Source of the DNA: Diphasiastrum complanatum
Lineage: Eukaryota > Streptophyta > Lycopodiopsida > Lycopodiales > Lycopodiaceae
NCBI GenBank assembly: GCA_029204225.1
Contig: CM055107.1
Coordinates: forward strand, 35,331 to 99,330
DNA: 64,000 nt
Direction: 5' to 3'
Shown: in pieces, positions 22,895 through 37,527 of the stretch
Numbering within the stretch: position 1 is the first letter of the stretch
Layout of the letters: each line of letters begins with the position of its first letter
Translations under genes and position numbers: made by a program
The notes under the pieces: model-generated
What the model saw: the letters and a program-made list of their open reading frames with translations, nothing else
What the model was told of the DNA's origin: nothing
Databases searched by the model: none

Positions 22895-23148
22895 GTTAAG
22901 ATAGCAATGATTGACTTATACAGTGCTTTCTTATTTCGACGGCACCACGTGCGCTCAGTTCTAGAACTATCGGGCCGTCTTTTTTTTTACAAGCCCTTTG
23001 AGTGCTTTTAAGCAACTTTATCTTTGTACTTGCTTATCAATTGAACATACAGTTTGTGGAGAGCAATTTTGTTGTCTTGTCTTATTGCACTTGACATTGT
23101 ATTGTGGTGATTGATCCAGTCGGGTATTTTTTAAAGTGTTTTCTTAAC
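22895..23148 (+). repeat. 5' LTR of copia E
   Basis: Begins GTTAAGATAGCAATG and ends TTTTCTTAAC. The 3' LTR at 28150 and the LTR of copy F at 60109 share this text. Confidence 0.8.
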
Positions 23149-23160
23149 TTGGTATCAGAG
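23149..23160 (+). promoter_or_regulatory. Primer-binding site of copia E
   Basis: TTGGTATCAGAG directly after the 5' LTR. Confidence 0.75.
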
Positions 23161-24387
23161 TCGGTGGTGGCTACAATCATCGGACAAGAACAGAGAGCTA
23201 CAAATTCACGATGGTTTGTTGGCTAGGAAGCACAAAACCGAGTCTGTGGAGATTTGTGTAATGGCCCAAAACTGTAAAAAGGATTCAGAGATAGGGAATT
23301 GCCGGCTGAATCAGAAGGCAAGCAAAGATTGAAGCTAAAAATTCTTTTGGAGGGTTGCTTGGCATTTGTGATTGGTTGAATCCAATCGAACACCATTTGA
23401 AGAGTGGTTTGGTGTAGAAGATTGCTTGTTGTAGGACAACCTCAGATGGATAGGTAGCTTATCAAAGCCCAAATTATCTTCTTCCTTGACAGCTAGGGTT
23501 TTAAGTCAGGAAAACACATTTCTCTCTCAATACAAAACCTTTTTTGAAGTTGTAAAGAGCTAGAGGTGGGTGCCCTAGCAGCGCGACCTGCCTATAAGAA
23601 GTCGTGGGCGGCCGTGAGCTCTGAAAAATATTGGACAAGTTTGAATCTGCATCCATTGCAAAACCTTAGCAGGAACTCGTGATGGAGAGGAAGAGAGACG
23701 TGGAGGACTCTCGGGATAGTCGGGCACACTGAATAAGGCCAGGAACTCCGTGTTTTGAAGTATATAGCGGTTGGAGGACAGACCTTCAATGCACACAAAT
23801 GCGCAAGATCGTTGGATGGAGGCCCATCACAATCGACGGACATGATTGGAAGTTCGGAAGGCTATACCAGTTGTCAGATTGAAACTAATTGTGGAGATGG
23901 GCTTTGAAAGGGCCCTGAAGAATTGAAAGGGAAAATAGGCCTTTTTTTATTAAAAAATTTTCAAACTGAAAAAATTGTTGAGTCTTAAGTTTTTGAAGGG
24001 TGAAGTTTCTTCACACTGAAGAAATAGTTCAAAAAAACTCAAAGTGCCCTTATTTTCACCTCCCTTAGCCTATTTTGGCCAAACGAAAGGCTATAGCCTC
24101 CAAACGAAGGGCACCCTGACTGTATTTGCCAAAATAGAATGTTTGCTACAGAGACAGTGTTCGAAGCACACCAAAAGTGATTTTACCATTCCACTGGGAA
24201 TGTAGATGGGAGTTGGTGACAAGAAGCATTTCGGAAAGCGACGCCAATTTGGCTTTCAATTTGACGAAAGAGCCATGGGTGGCCTGGTAAGCCAAAAATT
24301 GCAGGTCATTATTTTTTATTTCGGACATCACGGTGGGCTTCGGCATACACTTTTTAGCCTACGGATGAAATTTCAAGCATTTTGGAA

Positions 24388-24855
24388 ATGGCAAACATCA
24401 ATGAGGCAATTTTGGGCAATGCAGGCAAACTTGATGGGGCTTCTAACTAATGAAGAGCATTTTGATGGGGAAAGAGTTATGGGAGATCGTGGCAGGTATT
24501 GAAATCCGGCCAAATACCACTCCAGGTGACATGAGGGCCTTTGATAAAAAGGTGCAGAGAGCATTGTCCTTGATCAATCTTTCAGTGAAAGACCATGTGA
24601 TCACCCATATAAGTGATGCCACGATATCTAGGGGAGCTTCGAAGGCTCTTAGAATGCAATTTCAAACTTTCAATCCAGCTCGAGCCATGTTCTTGAAGTC
24701 GAGATTGAACGCAGTCAGGTTGGAGAAAGCGAATCGATGGGATCTTTCTTCATCATGATAAAGGAGCTGAGAGATCAACTTGTGGCAATTGGAGAACCAA
24801 TTAGGGACGTTGAATTTGTACATACCACTATGGGTGGTGTCTAGGAAGTGCTACA
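24388..24855 (+). pseudogene. Copia E gag, broken
   Basis: ATG at 24388 opens MANINEAILGNAGKLDGA, the same start as copy F (ATG at 63270, minus). A deletion then removes the NYNIWKFK region present in F, and the frame shifts. It recovers near 24450 as ILMGKELWEIV and LSLINLSVKDHVITHIS, typical of the UBN2/Gag domain. The later half of Gag is deleted near 24840, where F has about 200 more bases. Confidence 0.75.
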
Positions 24856-26279
24856 AACTGGGTCATTGGGCACACGAGTGTTACAAGAAGAAAGCGGACA
24901 TAAAGGTGGGAAAAGTGAAACAACAAGGCAACATTGCAGAAGATGATGGGGAATATGACGAAACAAGTGTCTTCTCATCGGCATTGGCATCCCAGGTTGA
25001 GGATGGTGCCAGATGGTTCATAGATTCAGGCACCACAAGGATATGACTGAAAAACATGATTGGTTTGAGAAATTCTCACCAATCCATGATGGGGACAAGG
25101 TCACTCAAGCCAATGGGGAGGAATGCCAAATAAAGGGTGTTGGCAATGTACCTGTGCAATTTCCTGATGGTAAAATCAAGAATATCCCGAATGTGCATTA
25201 TGTTCCTGGACTCAAAAAGAGTTTGCTTTCTGTTGGAGTAATGGCAAATCAACATCCTAATGTTGAATTTATCAAAAATGGATGCCTTATGAGGGATATG
25301 AACCACAATCATAAAGTGGTGGCGAAAGGTTATAGAGATAGTAATTGTGGCCTTTATAAACTGGATGCTGCAAAACCAAGAGATATCTCAATAGCATCTC
25401 AATCTGAGTTGTGGCTAAAGATGGTAATAGGATTACCAACATTGCAAGATAATCCTATTACCAATATGTGAAGGATGCATCATGGGAAAGCATCACAGGG
25501 AAACATTCAAGAAAGGTGGAGTTGCAAGAGCTAAGAAACTGATGGAACTCATTCACAGCGACCTGTGCGGCCTTTTCATAGATGATTACTCTAGGAGGAC
25601 ATGGATTTATTTCTTGAAGAAGAAATCTGATGCTTTTGCTCGCTTCAAGGAGTTCAAGACTTTAGTAGAGAACCAACTGGATGCATGCATCAAAGTGCTA
25701 AGATCTAATAGAGGGGGCGAATACAAATCTGATGATTTTGAGGACTTTTGCAAGTAACACGGCATCAAAAGACACTTCACACACATGCCGCATAGTAATG
25801 GTGTAGCTGAAAGGAAAAACAGGACTATTATGGAGAAGGAGCCCTACAGTTGCGGTTCCAAATGTAACTCCCAAAGAAGCATTTATAGGAATAAAGCCAA
25901 AAATTGACAAGGTTCGTGTCATTGGATGTAGGCCCTATGTACATTTGCCAAAGGAGGAGTGAAAGAAACTTGATGCAAAAGCAATCAAGTGTATCTTTGT
26001 CGGTTATGATGAGAGGGCGAAGGCATACATGTGTTTTGATCCTGTAATGAGCAAGATTCACATAAGCAAAGATGTGATCTTTGATGAGACGCATAGGTAT
26101 GAAGATGAAGACCATGCAAGTGGTGAAAGCATCAAAAGACTTCCCACAATTTTGGAAGAGGAAAATGAAGAAGATGCTCCACAAGATGATGCACGTGAAG
26201 ATCAGATCGAGAGGGCGAGTATGAGAAGACACCTCCTATTCAAGAGCCTAGATGAAGGTACTTGCCAAAAGGAGCAATA
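24856..26279 (+). pseudogene. Copia E zinc knuckle, protease and integrase, broken
   Basis: The remaining knuckle reads CYKLGHWAHEC, its first Cys pair damaged by the deletion before it. The protease has WFIDSG, followed by a frameshift at about 25040. The integrase starts at about 25482 ([12 protein letters not shown]). A deletion removes about 25 residues before [13 protein letters not shown]. The second Asp position reads LRSNRGGEY (Asp to Asn), a stop follows DFCK, and the Glu motif lies in SNGVAERKNRT. The C-terminal part reaches IFVGYDERAKAYM. Several frames are needed, so this cannot make a working integrase. Confidence 0.8.
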
Positions 26280-28060
26280 AAGGAGAAACCGGTTGGAAGT
26301 AAGAGACATTACTTGGACACTCCTTGGGATACATACTCTCCACGTAGTGTATCACCTGAATCTAAGATACCAAAATGGTATGAAAAGATCATGAAAGATG
26401 CAAAGCTAAATCAACCAGGATCTAGCACACAAAGAGAAGTGAGAAGATCAATGCGGGAAAGGAAGTCTCCCGATCGTTACCATGTGAACTATGCCCTAAT
26501 GAGTGACATTTTGAAGTGTCGAGAGCCATCAACCTTTGATGAAGCAAAAGATCACAAAGAGTGGCAAAAGGCAATGGAAGAGGAGATGGATTCCATCCAC
26601 AGGCATGATACATGGGAGTTGGTTGATCTACCACCTGGAAAGAAATCCATTGATAGCAAATGGGTGTTTAGAACAAAGTTTGATGCGGATGGCATGATAG
26701 CAAAGCATAAGGCACGCCTAATAATGAAGGGGGAGCAAAATCAAGGAATTGACTATGAAGAGACATTTGCTCCAGTGGCTAAGTGGACTACGCTACGCCT
26801 TATCATTGCCTTAGCATCTCATTTTGGGTGGAAGATCCATCAAATGGATGTGAAGTCCGCATTTTTGAATGGTGACTTAGAGGAAGAAGTTTACATGGTC
26901 CACCAACCGCAGGGCTTCATGGCAAAAGGACAAGGACATAAGGTATGCAATCTACATAGAGCACTTTATGGCCTTAAGCAAGTGCCACGTGCATGGTATG
27001 GACGCATTGACAATTACTTTATTTCTCATGGGTTTGTAAGAACAAATTCAGATCCAAATCTTTATGTTCTTGTAAACGAAGATAACTTTGCCTTGATTGT
27101 ACTTTATGTTGATGATATCATTATTATGGGCAATGATGAGAATCTCACTCATTCTATCAAAGCCAACTTATGCAAGCAATTTGAGATGACAGATTTAGAT
27201 CTTATGCATTATTGCTTGGGTGTTGAAGTATGGCAAACTGGCAGTGATATCAGGTTATGTCAAAACAAGTATGTGTGCGAGGTATTGGAGAGATTTTGCA
27301 TGACAGAGTGCAAACCTTCCATCACCCCTTGCGAAGTTGGTAAGAAATTATCTCATATTGATGATAGTGCACATGTTGATGCTACTCTATTTCGTCAGCT
27401 AGTTGGGAGTTTGATATATCTTATGACTACACATCCTGATATCTACTATGTTGTAAGTCTGATTAGCCAATTTTTGTCATCACCCACTATGGACTATTGG
27501 AAAGCTGCAAAAAGGACTTTGAGGTATGTGAAATAAGGTACACCTAATCTTGGCCTAATCTACAAAAGACATAGTGCTTTACCTAAGTTGCAGGGTTATG
27601 TTGACGCTGATTGGGTAGGCAATTTAGATGATAGAAAGTCAACAATAGGTTATGCCTTCAATTTTGGTAGCGGTTGATTTTCATGGTCCAGCAAGAAGCA
27701 AGATGCTATTTCTCTTTCTTCTACAGAAGCCAAATATAAAGTGTTAAGTTCTGCTACCCAGGAAGTTGTTTGGCTATGTAAGTTGTTATGTGAGATTGGC
27801 ATGATGCAGGTAAATCCTACTGTTATTTTCTGTGACAACCAAAGTGGAATACAATTGGCTAAGAATCATGTCTTTCACGCGAGGACAAAACATATTGAGG
27901 TAAAATATCACTTTGTGAGTGAAAAGCTACAATCTGAAGATATATGTATTGACACTATTCTACGTTGTTACAAGTTGCTGATATATTTACGAAAGCTTTA
28001 AGTAAAGAAAAGTTTGAGACTTTTAGAGCCAAACTTGGCTTAGATCTGGTTATATAAAAA
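26262..28060 (+). pseudogene. Copia E reverse transcriptase and RNase H
   Basis: A 424-residue open frame (26262-27536) covers the RVT_2 domain almost completely: WVFRTKFDADG, KWTTLRLIIALA, HQMDVKSAFLNGDLEEEVYM, ALYGLKQVPRAWYGR and the catalytic LYVDDIIIMG. It stops at a TAA after LRYVK. RNase H follows (QGYVDADWVGN, ISLSSTEAKY) with one stop at GSG* and a frameshift near 27955. This is the most complete enzyme frame in the window. F has the opposite pattern: RT deleted, RNase H intact. Confidence 0.85.
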
Positions 28061-28138
28061 GCCTGTACTTTTAATACTATCATGGAGGTATGTTCCATGA
28101 ATAGAGTAAACTTTAAAATAAAGAGAGATGTTGATCAT

Positions 28139-28149
28139 TGAGGGAGAAA
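28139..28149 (+). promoter_or_regulatory. Polypurine tract of copia E
   Basis: TGAGGGAGAAAG-type run directly before the 3' LTR. Copy F has TGAGGGAGAGA at the same place. Confidence 0.65.
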
Positions 28150-28398
28150 GTTAAAATAGCAATGATCGACTTATACAGTGCTTTCTTATTTCGAAGGCAC
28201 CACGTGTGCTCAATTCTAGAATAATCTGGTCGTCTTTCTTTTACGAGCCCTTTGAGTGCTTTTAAGCAACTTTATCTTTGTACTTGCTTATCAATTGAAT
28301 ATATAGTATGTGGAGAGCAATTCTGTTGTCTTGTCTTATTGCACTTGACATTGTGCTGTGGTGATAGATCCGGTCGGGTTAAAAACTGTTTTCTTAAC
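28150..28398 (+). repeat. 3' LTR of copia E
   Basis: 249 bp, differing from the 5' LTR by scattered substitutions and small indels, so the insertion is not recent. Confidence 0.8.
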
Positions 28399-28551
28399 TT
28401 ATTGGATGCTGACTCAGATGAGAATTCAATGATAGACTCTAATGAGGATGATGGGTCATCAACTTCTTCAGTTGAAAAGGAAAATCTTGATAATATTTCG
28501 AGCACTGAGTTGAGAGGAGCTAGTGAGAATTCCTTGGAATTTGAATTGTAA
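28399..28551 (+). pseudogene. C-terminal coding exon fragment next to LTR E
   Basis: From the LTR edge a frame reads LLDADSDENSMIDSNEDDGS, then a Ser/Glu-rich stretch ending NSLEFEL and TAA. The acidic, low-bias composition looks like a true protein tail, but I cannot name it. The frame upstream is cut by the LTR. The inverted copy at 59855-59782 keeps the first half with two or three codon changes and is then deleted. Confidence 0.4.
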
Positions 28552-30081
<1,530 letters not shown>

Positions 30082-32550
30082 TAGGTGCAGACAAGAAGAC
30101 TTGCATGAGATGCAGAAGAGACGAGCATACAGTAGATACATGTTGGCTCAATACCAAGATTGAGTGTATCCATTGCCTTAAGAAGGGTCACGCAGCCATG
30201 GATTGCCGCCAGAACCCGAGAAACAAATCAGCACAGAACAGACAAGAGAACATCAATAGTTCATCCTATGTTGAGGATCCTGAGAGCTAAAAAATGGGCG
30301 AAGAATGAACGAACAGAAACTGTTCGACCGCCTATATCTGTGAAGGCGTGTGTGCAGCATTAACATTTGACACACATGAGGTTATTTTAGACTCAAGAGC
30401 CACCTCACACTTTGTGACATCAAGACGTATAATGTCTGATTTCATAAGTGCAGATCCCTCAAGATTCATAGTTCTTGGAGATGTATATGGACATCAAGTG
30501 AACGGCATTGGTTCACTGTGGCTCAACACCAACGACAAAGACATAAAACTTAAAGATGTCATGTTCGTGCCTACTCTGCAACAAGGCTTGTTCCATGTAG
30601 CAAGAATAGTAGATGCAAGGATGTGTGTGACATTTTCTGACAAAGCATGCAATGTGATTGATGCCAGTACTAGTGCTTTGATCGCTCAAGGCAAAAGGAA
30701 AGGAAACCTGTATCATCTGAAGGTACGCCTACCTGCACATCAGGTGCATCAGACTCATGATGACCAGTCAGACACTCTGTGGCACAGGAGACTCTGCCAC
30801 ATGAACTCAATGACACTTTACCAAGAAAGCCATCATGGAGCAGTAACAGGGGTCACCATCTCGAATGCAACCATTTCGACTACCTGTGATGCATGTTTGA
30901 AGGGCAAGATGTCACGCACACCATTTGTCAAAGACTCCTATAGAACGACTAAGATTCTGGAGCTAGTGCATTCTGACATCTGTGGACTATTCAACATGAT
31001 TTTAGTAGGAGGCTCAAAATATTATATAACCTTCATTGATGATTATAGCAAATTTGCCAGAGTGTATTTTATTCAGAATAAATCTGAAGCACTTGATAAA
31101 CTCACAAAATATGTGAATTGGGCTGAGAGATGTACAGGCAACAAAGTGAAGCAGATCAGAACAGATCAAGGTGGCGAATACATCTCGAATCATTTCACTG
31201 ACTTCTGCAATGATCGTGGCATCATTCACAGAAGAACTGCAGCCTACACACCGCAACACAATGGTGTTGCTGAATGAAAGAACATGACCCTAATGGAAGC
31301 AGCCAGATGCATGATGGCCTACTCGAAAGATCCAAGGGCATTGTGGGCTGAAGCAGTAGCTACAGCTGCATACATCCAGAACAGAACAAGCAAGTCTGGT
31401 GTCCCTCACATGACACCACATGAGCTATGGTGGGGTAGAAAGCCCAATCTATCTCATGTCATAATCTTTGGCTATGCAGCTTATGCACATATTCATGATA
31501 AGCTTCGAAAGAAGCTTGATGAGAAAGTCGAGCAGGGATTTTTGGTAGGATATGACAACAATTCGCTGTACTACAAAGTCTACATGCCAGACACGAACAC
31601 TGTGAAAATAGTGAGAGATGTCAGATTCGATGAGAGCAGGACAATGGCCAATGACGATCCTGTCAGCTACGAAGTTTTGGAGAGACAGTACTCTGACCCT
31701 CCGCCAATGACAGAGGGAGCAGAGGACGAACACAAAAACGAAGATTTTCGAGTCGTCTCCCATTCGAGTGATGAATTTGATGAAGAAAGATTCAAGAGGG
31801 AACCTGCCGCCGTAGTTCTTGTAAACCAAAATGGTGCCGGACCAAGCTGAGCAGACAAAGGCAAAGGCATAACTGTCTTGGGAGGATCTCCCAAAAGGTC
31901 AACAAGACCACGAAGAGCGCCAACAAGATATGTGCCAGGCAGCTCAGCTTCCACATCAGAAGAGTTATGCGGATTCAATGGCGAACCACAGATTTTTGAG
32001 GAAGCGGTTGAAAGTTCAGAAAAGGACAAATGGATCCAAGCCATGAACGAAGAAATGGAATCCATGAGGAAGAACCATGTATGGACGTTGGAGCCATTAC
32101 CACGTAAGCGCAAGATTGTCAAATGCAAATGGGTTCTCAAGCTCAAATACGGACCAGATGGGAACATCACCAAATAAAAGGCAAGACTGGTAGCAAAAGG
32201 TTTCTCTCAGAGATATGGTATTGACTACTCTGAAACCTTCTCTCCTGTCATCAAACATACGTCTGTTATTTCCATATGCAGCAGCTTATGACCTCAGGAT
32301 CCACATTGTGGATGAGAAGACAGCCTTCTTGCATGGCGAATTAGATGAAGAGGTCTACATGGATCAACCCCTAGGATACGTCTCGAATTCACTTCCTGAC
32401 TATCCATGCAGAATACATAGAAGCATCCACGGTCTGAAACAATCAGCCCGGTTGCTGACATCTTCACTAGCGCCCTGGACAGAGGACTCTTTGAGAGACA
32501 GAGGAGCAGCCTAGGGATCGTAAGGCAGTCATGATTTGAGAGGGAGCTGA
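30082..32550 (+). pseudogene. Copia G gag-pol, 5'-truncated and internally deleted
   Basis: It begins inside Gag with two zinc knuckles, CMRCRRDEHTVDTC and CIHCLKKGHAAMDC, a double-knuckle type seen in some copia lineages. The protease reads ILDSRATSHFV (Gly of DSG replaced by Arg). The integrase is nearly complete over 30740-31830 (LVHSDICGLFN, FIDDYSKFA, IRTDQGGEY, QHNGVAE) with a TGA directly after the catalytic Glu motif. RT starts at 31960 (KCKWVLKLKYGPDG) with stops, reaches IHGLKQSAR at about 32450 and then jumps straight to the RNase H tail VADIFTSALDRGLFERQ. So about 1.2 kb of RT/RNase H is deleted. A short purine run (GAGAGGGAG) lies at 32539-32547. No LTR is recognised. Confidence 0.8.
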
Positions 32551-32619
32551 AGAAACAAAATGTTTCTAACTACAAAGCCTTGCTTGCTTTCAGCTCTCAG
32601 CCTGACAAAGATGTTCGTG

Positions 32620-33595
32620 AACACGAAAGTCATGGGCGGAGGACACATCTCTACAGATATTACTATTCACAAACTTTTGCAATCAGGTTGTTGGTGGCCT
32701 ACACTTCATAAGGACACAGAAAATTTTATTCAGACATGTGATGTTTGCCAGCGAGCATGACGGCCTACTAGACAGAATTATGAACCCTTGCATCAGGTTT
32801 TATCGCAAGCACTGTTTGAAAAATGGGGACTGGATTATATTGGTCTTATTCATCCTATTGTGCAATGATCTTAGGCCAGATACATTATCCTAGCAACTGA
32901 TTATATGACCAAGTGGGTTGAAGCTAAAGCTTTCAAAGTTGCTGATGCGAAATCTACGGCCAAGTTTCTCTATGAAAATATTATAATTAGATTAGGATGT
33001 TCGATCGATATTGTCAGTGATCGGGGTACACTGGAAGATTTTTTTGTTATACACAGATTTAGTACTCCTTACTATCCCAGAGGGAATGGCCAAGCTAAAT
33101 CTTCCAATAAGATTCTCTGCACTATTATGACAAAGACAGTTGAAGCGAGTCGATCTGATTGGGAACATAAACTATGTGCAGCATTATGGGCATTTAGAAT
33201 TGCTTACAAAAATAGTACAAATCAAACACCCTTTCAACTGGTCTATGGTCAAGATGTTGTTATGCTGATTCAATTCTTGATCCCATCTTTATGCATAGCA
33301 GCAACAGAACGGTTAAATGATGATAAGTCTTTACAACTCCGTCATGAAGCGTTGCACAAAGTGAAACCCGATTGATGGCAATTCATGCATTAGCAGCAGA
33401 GAAAGCCCGCCGAAAGGCATGGCACGATCATCGATTGAACAAAAAGGATATGAAAGCAGGAGATCTTGCATTGATGTACAAAACCAAGCTGATCAAGGGA
33501 TTGAAGTTTACCGGTGAAGGCCCGTATGAAGTGAAGGAAATCCTGAACTATGGCACAGTAATCCTTGCACTTGGATGGAAAACAACTTGATACTC
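32620..33595 (+). pseudogene. Gypsy H integrase, catalytic Glu lost
   Basis: Zinc-binding part: GGGHISTDITIHKLLQSGCW and CDVCQRA, then a stop. Core: LDYIGLIHP, ATDYMTKWVEA, IVSDRGT (second Asp). At the Glu position the frame reads NGQAKSSNK, where GQAE is expected, so the catalytic Glu is now Lys. Stops occur at 32758, in the linker near 32868 and at 33373. A second frame (33372-33590) carries KARRKAWHDHRL and FTGEGPYEVKEI, the integrase C-terminal region. The element could not integrate by itself. Confidence 0.8.
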
Positions 33596-33599
33596 CGTT

Positions 33600-35185
33600 G
33601 AATGGTAGTCGATTACGCAAGTTTTGGCAGCCTGCTCTGCCAGATCAACAAGCCTGATCTCAAGGATTTTTTATTTTTTTTGTTTTTCAATTTGTTGTTC
33701 TCAATATATGATTGTTCAAACTTTTTCAATAAAAATGAGAAAAGACTGATGAGCAAAAGTCAGAAAAGTCATCAGCATGAAAAAAAGGAAGAACAATATT
33801 TTTGATAAAAATTGACTTAGAACATCATTGTTTTGGTTAGATTTGGCATATACGATATTAGAATCCTTCGTTGAGCTCTCAGACTATACATCCACTTTAG
33901 ATTTATCTAATTTGAGGTGGACGAGTTTTCCAGTAAAAGTCCATTTTTTGAGCTAGGCGAATGATCAGCAGTATGCCATTTTGGGAACCTTCGCCGAACA
34001 CCTTACTCTCACTATAAACCTTCGCCGACATGCTAGATGGTCTTAAAATGTCAAAATTAGATTGGCCATAGGTTCACATTTTGGAAAAATGTATTTATGA
34101 CAGTACCTGGGCAAAGGGGTGAAGGTTCATCCTTCACCAACCCTAAAAAACGTTCGCCTGATAGGTTCAGATCCCCAGAAACCTTCGTCGAGATTTTTGT
34201 AGCCTATTTTCACAGCACTATACATGCCTGCAAATTTTGGTTGAGAATTGATCAGCCAAACTAGTATTCAATGTAATGGACCCACCAAATTCACCTATAA
34301 GTTGGCCGAATTCGATTCATTCCTCACTTGTGCTAGCAAAGCTCTTGCAAATTTTTCCCGTGACCAAAGCCTTTCAAACTTTCTAAACTACTTTCTGATA
34401 TACTTTCGTCGAGCACCAGATCTAGAATTTCTTAAAGCAACATCTGCATGAGCCCTCGTGTGGTAGATGGGTCCTTAAGTTCAAGACCTCCGAGATAGAG
34501 GCCGACAAAGAGTTGGACAAAATACGGAGAGCAGCCGGCATGGAGAATTACCATTTTTGAGAAAACTCTGAAGTCAATTAGGAGTTATGTGGCTAGCCCT
34601 CGCCAATTGCAGGTCGTTCCTTATTATGTGCCAATGCCGAGAAGGAATAAACGGAAAGATTTGGGATTGGCTATGGACAAGATCACAATCCTTACGCCCA
34701 ATTGGCCAATCATCCATCAGCCCTATAGCTGGACAATATCAATAGATTTCCACCGGGCTTTACAAGCGTACCAGTGAGAGTATGTCCACTCTCTAGATCC
34801 GACAGTGCGACAATCGGCACTGTTTGCAAAAGATCTAACTTTGTTGGCATCAGTGGCAACCAGATGCGACGATTGTCTCCCTCCTCTGGCATTCGATCCA
34901 AATAAGCCGATGGCCTCAAAGAATATCAAAGATTAGTTGTCGGTTGCTCATTTATATTTTCGTGCAGCAATGATGGGAGGCTCATCGGAATCTCGCCTCA
35001 CATCATCGACGACCTCAAACTGGATTGAAGGAGCCCATCGTTGTTTTCTGCCTATAACTTGGATTTCAATACTGCCCGCCTCGACTTTATGGAGAAGGTG
35101 TAGTACCATTTAATAAAGATTCGGCACAAAGCTAATAAAAGTCCCCAATAACTGCATCTCGCAGGTGTCGTGGGACCGCCACCAG
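33600..35185 (+). other. Gypsy H 3' interior without recognised gene
   Basis: Contains a cluster of TTCGCCGA-like words (33986, 34020, 34155, 34183). A frame near 34250-34450 may be part of an extra 3' open frame such as Tat-group elements often carry. I cannot assign a function. Confidence 0.4.
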
Positions 35186-35485
35186 TTTTGGTGGGGGATA
35201 TTATTGGAGGGTTTGCGGATCCCAAGGCAACCCTAAACCTAGTTAATAGGTGAGAGGGATTTGGCACCCTGCTTGTGTAAGTCCAACCCGATGATCACAT
35301 AGTTATTTGGTTAGTTACAAGTCAATAAAAGGACTTTAGGCCTTTTTGCAGGACTTTTAATGTCGCAGGGCCTAAATGTCAAGTTATTCAATAAAGTTGG
35401 GTTCCCTCCAATTCGGATGGTTCTCACTCTTTTTTAAATTTGAATAATTAGGGAGGTAGAGATGGACCAATAGAATTCCGAGGCT

Positions 35486-35984
35486 AGTTTCATGCCCATG
35501 ACTGGTCTCGGGTAGCGTGTCCACGCTAGGGACTGGTAGACCAACAACCCGTAAGTTAATTGTGACTATAAGGGAATTGGGGTACTTATGTGTAGATGAT
35601 CATAATTAATGGTTGTAGGCCTAAACACATGGTGGTGGAGTTGGTATGGGTCTATCAACGAGTCATTAGGGAACTGGATGACTTGGCCCAAATAGGCTGT
35701 AGATGTGTCCAGTGAGGAGTCACAGTGCACTACTAGTGGTGCATGGGCCTTGGAGGGTATAAGTATACTTGCTGGGCTCTCACTAGTGTATGCTTGATTT
35801 TGTGATTAGTAGCTACATGCTGCTGGTGTGACTCCTCTTTCCATGACTCTAATTGATCCATAGCTTGGGGGCTAGATCTGTACGATCTAGGTTTGCTTGG
35901 GTTGGTTTAACCTCCACCGGTTCCCATGTATTGTTGCTTTGTATGGTATGCTTAGGCTAGAATCCTGTTGGTAGGATTTTATAT
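35486..35984 (+). repeat. Copia LTR I
   Basis: The 3' end is fixed by the primer site. It contains TATA motif TATAAGTA at 35758-35765. The 5' end is set where Gypsy H LTR similarity stops, so the insertion probably went into that LTR. No second copy is in the window. Confidence 0.5.
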
Positions 35985-35997
35985 TGGTATCAGAGCC
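35985..35997 (+). promoter_or_regulatory. Primer-binding site of LTR I
   Basis: TGGTATCAGAGCC, an exact tRNA-iMet primer site. Confidence 0.75.
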
Positions 35998-37107
<1,110 letters not shown>

Positions 37108-37527
37108 GGGAATGATTTTTGGCGAGCATTTCTCAGCGAGCAATTTTGTGATCGAAGCAAGCATCTTCAGCATATGTTTGACCTTCAAGTCATTTTTGGT
37201 TTGTAATTGCTCGCCTGAAAACTTTCTAAAGCAAGGTAAAACTTTTTGAAACATTGTATTGGACCCTTGAATGTTCCATAATTTTTGTTTTGGATTGAGC
37301 GGTACATACTATAGAAAACATAATCTATGAACCACTTCTATGTTAGATAGGTGTTCTTAGAAAACCACTTTGAATAACTAGGCGTTTCTACTAATTCAAG
37401 TACAGACTTCAATTAGGGCTTATCTAAACTTCAAGAGAGTACCACTAAAAAAAAATGAGGACTTTCCATACTTCCAAGTTTTAAAGCAGCATACCATCGT
37501 CTCTCTCATAACACTTAGTGTCAATGC

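Larger units (their letters stand above)
22895..28398 (+). mobile_element. Copia element E, two LTRs, defective
   Basis: LTRs at 22895-23148 (254 bp) and 28150-28398 (249 bp) are close but not identical. A tRNA-iMet primer site follows the first and a GAGGGAGAAAG polypurine tract precedes the second. LTR ends are GTTAA…TTAAC, unusual for TG…CA copia LTRs. The interior has Gag, protease, integrase, RT and RNase H in copia order, with stops, frameshifts and small deletions. Flanks 'attga' and 'ttatt' do not form a clean target duplication. A second copy, F, lies inverted at 59856-64000. Confidence 0.85.
32620..35485 (+). mobile_element. Gypsy H, 3' half (Tat-like), with truncated 3' LTR
   Basis: Integrase (32620-33595) is followed by 1.6 kb without pol motifs, a G-rich polypurine stretch (TTTTGGTGGGGG, 35186-35198) and the first ~285 bp of an LTR from about 35200. 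That LTR stretch matches the LTR of the short element at 1-1757 in sequence order (TATTGGAGGGTTTGCGGAT, AGGACTTTAGGCCTTTTTG, AGGGAGGTAGA). A long interior between integrase and LTR fits the Tat/Ogre/Athila group. The LTR is cut at about 35485 by the LTR of another element. Confidence 0.7.

Noticed and set aside
30348-31277. Copia G integrase as an intact gene
   Set aside because: It is open for 309 codons, but a stop follows the catalytic Glu motif and the protease and RT around it are broken.
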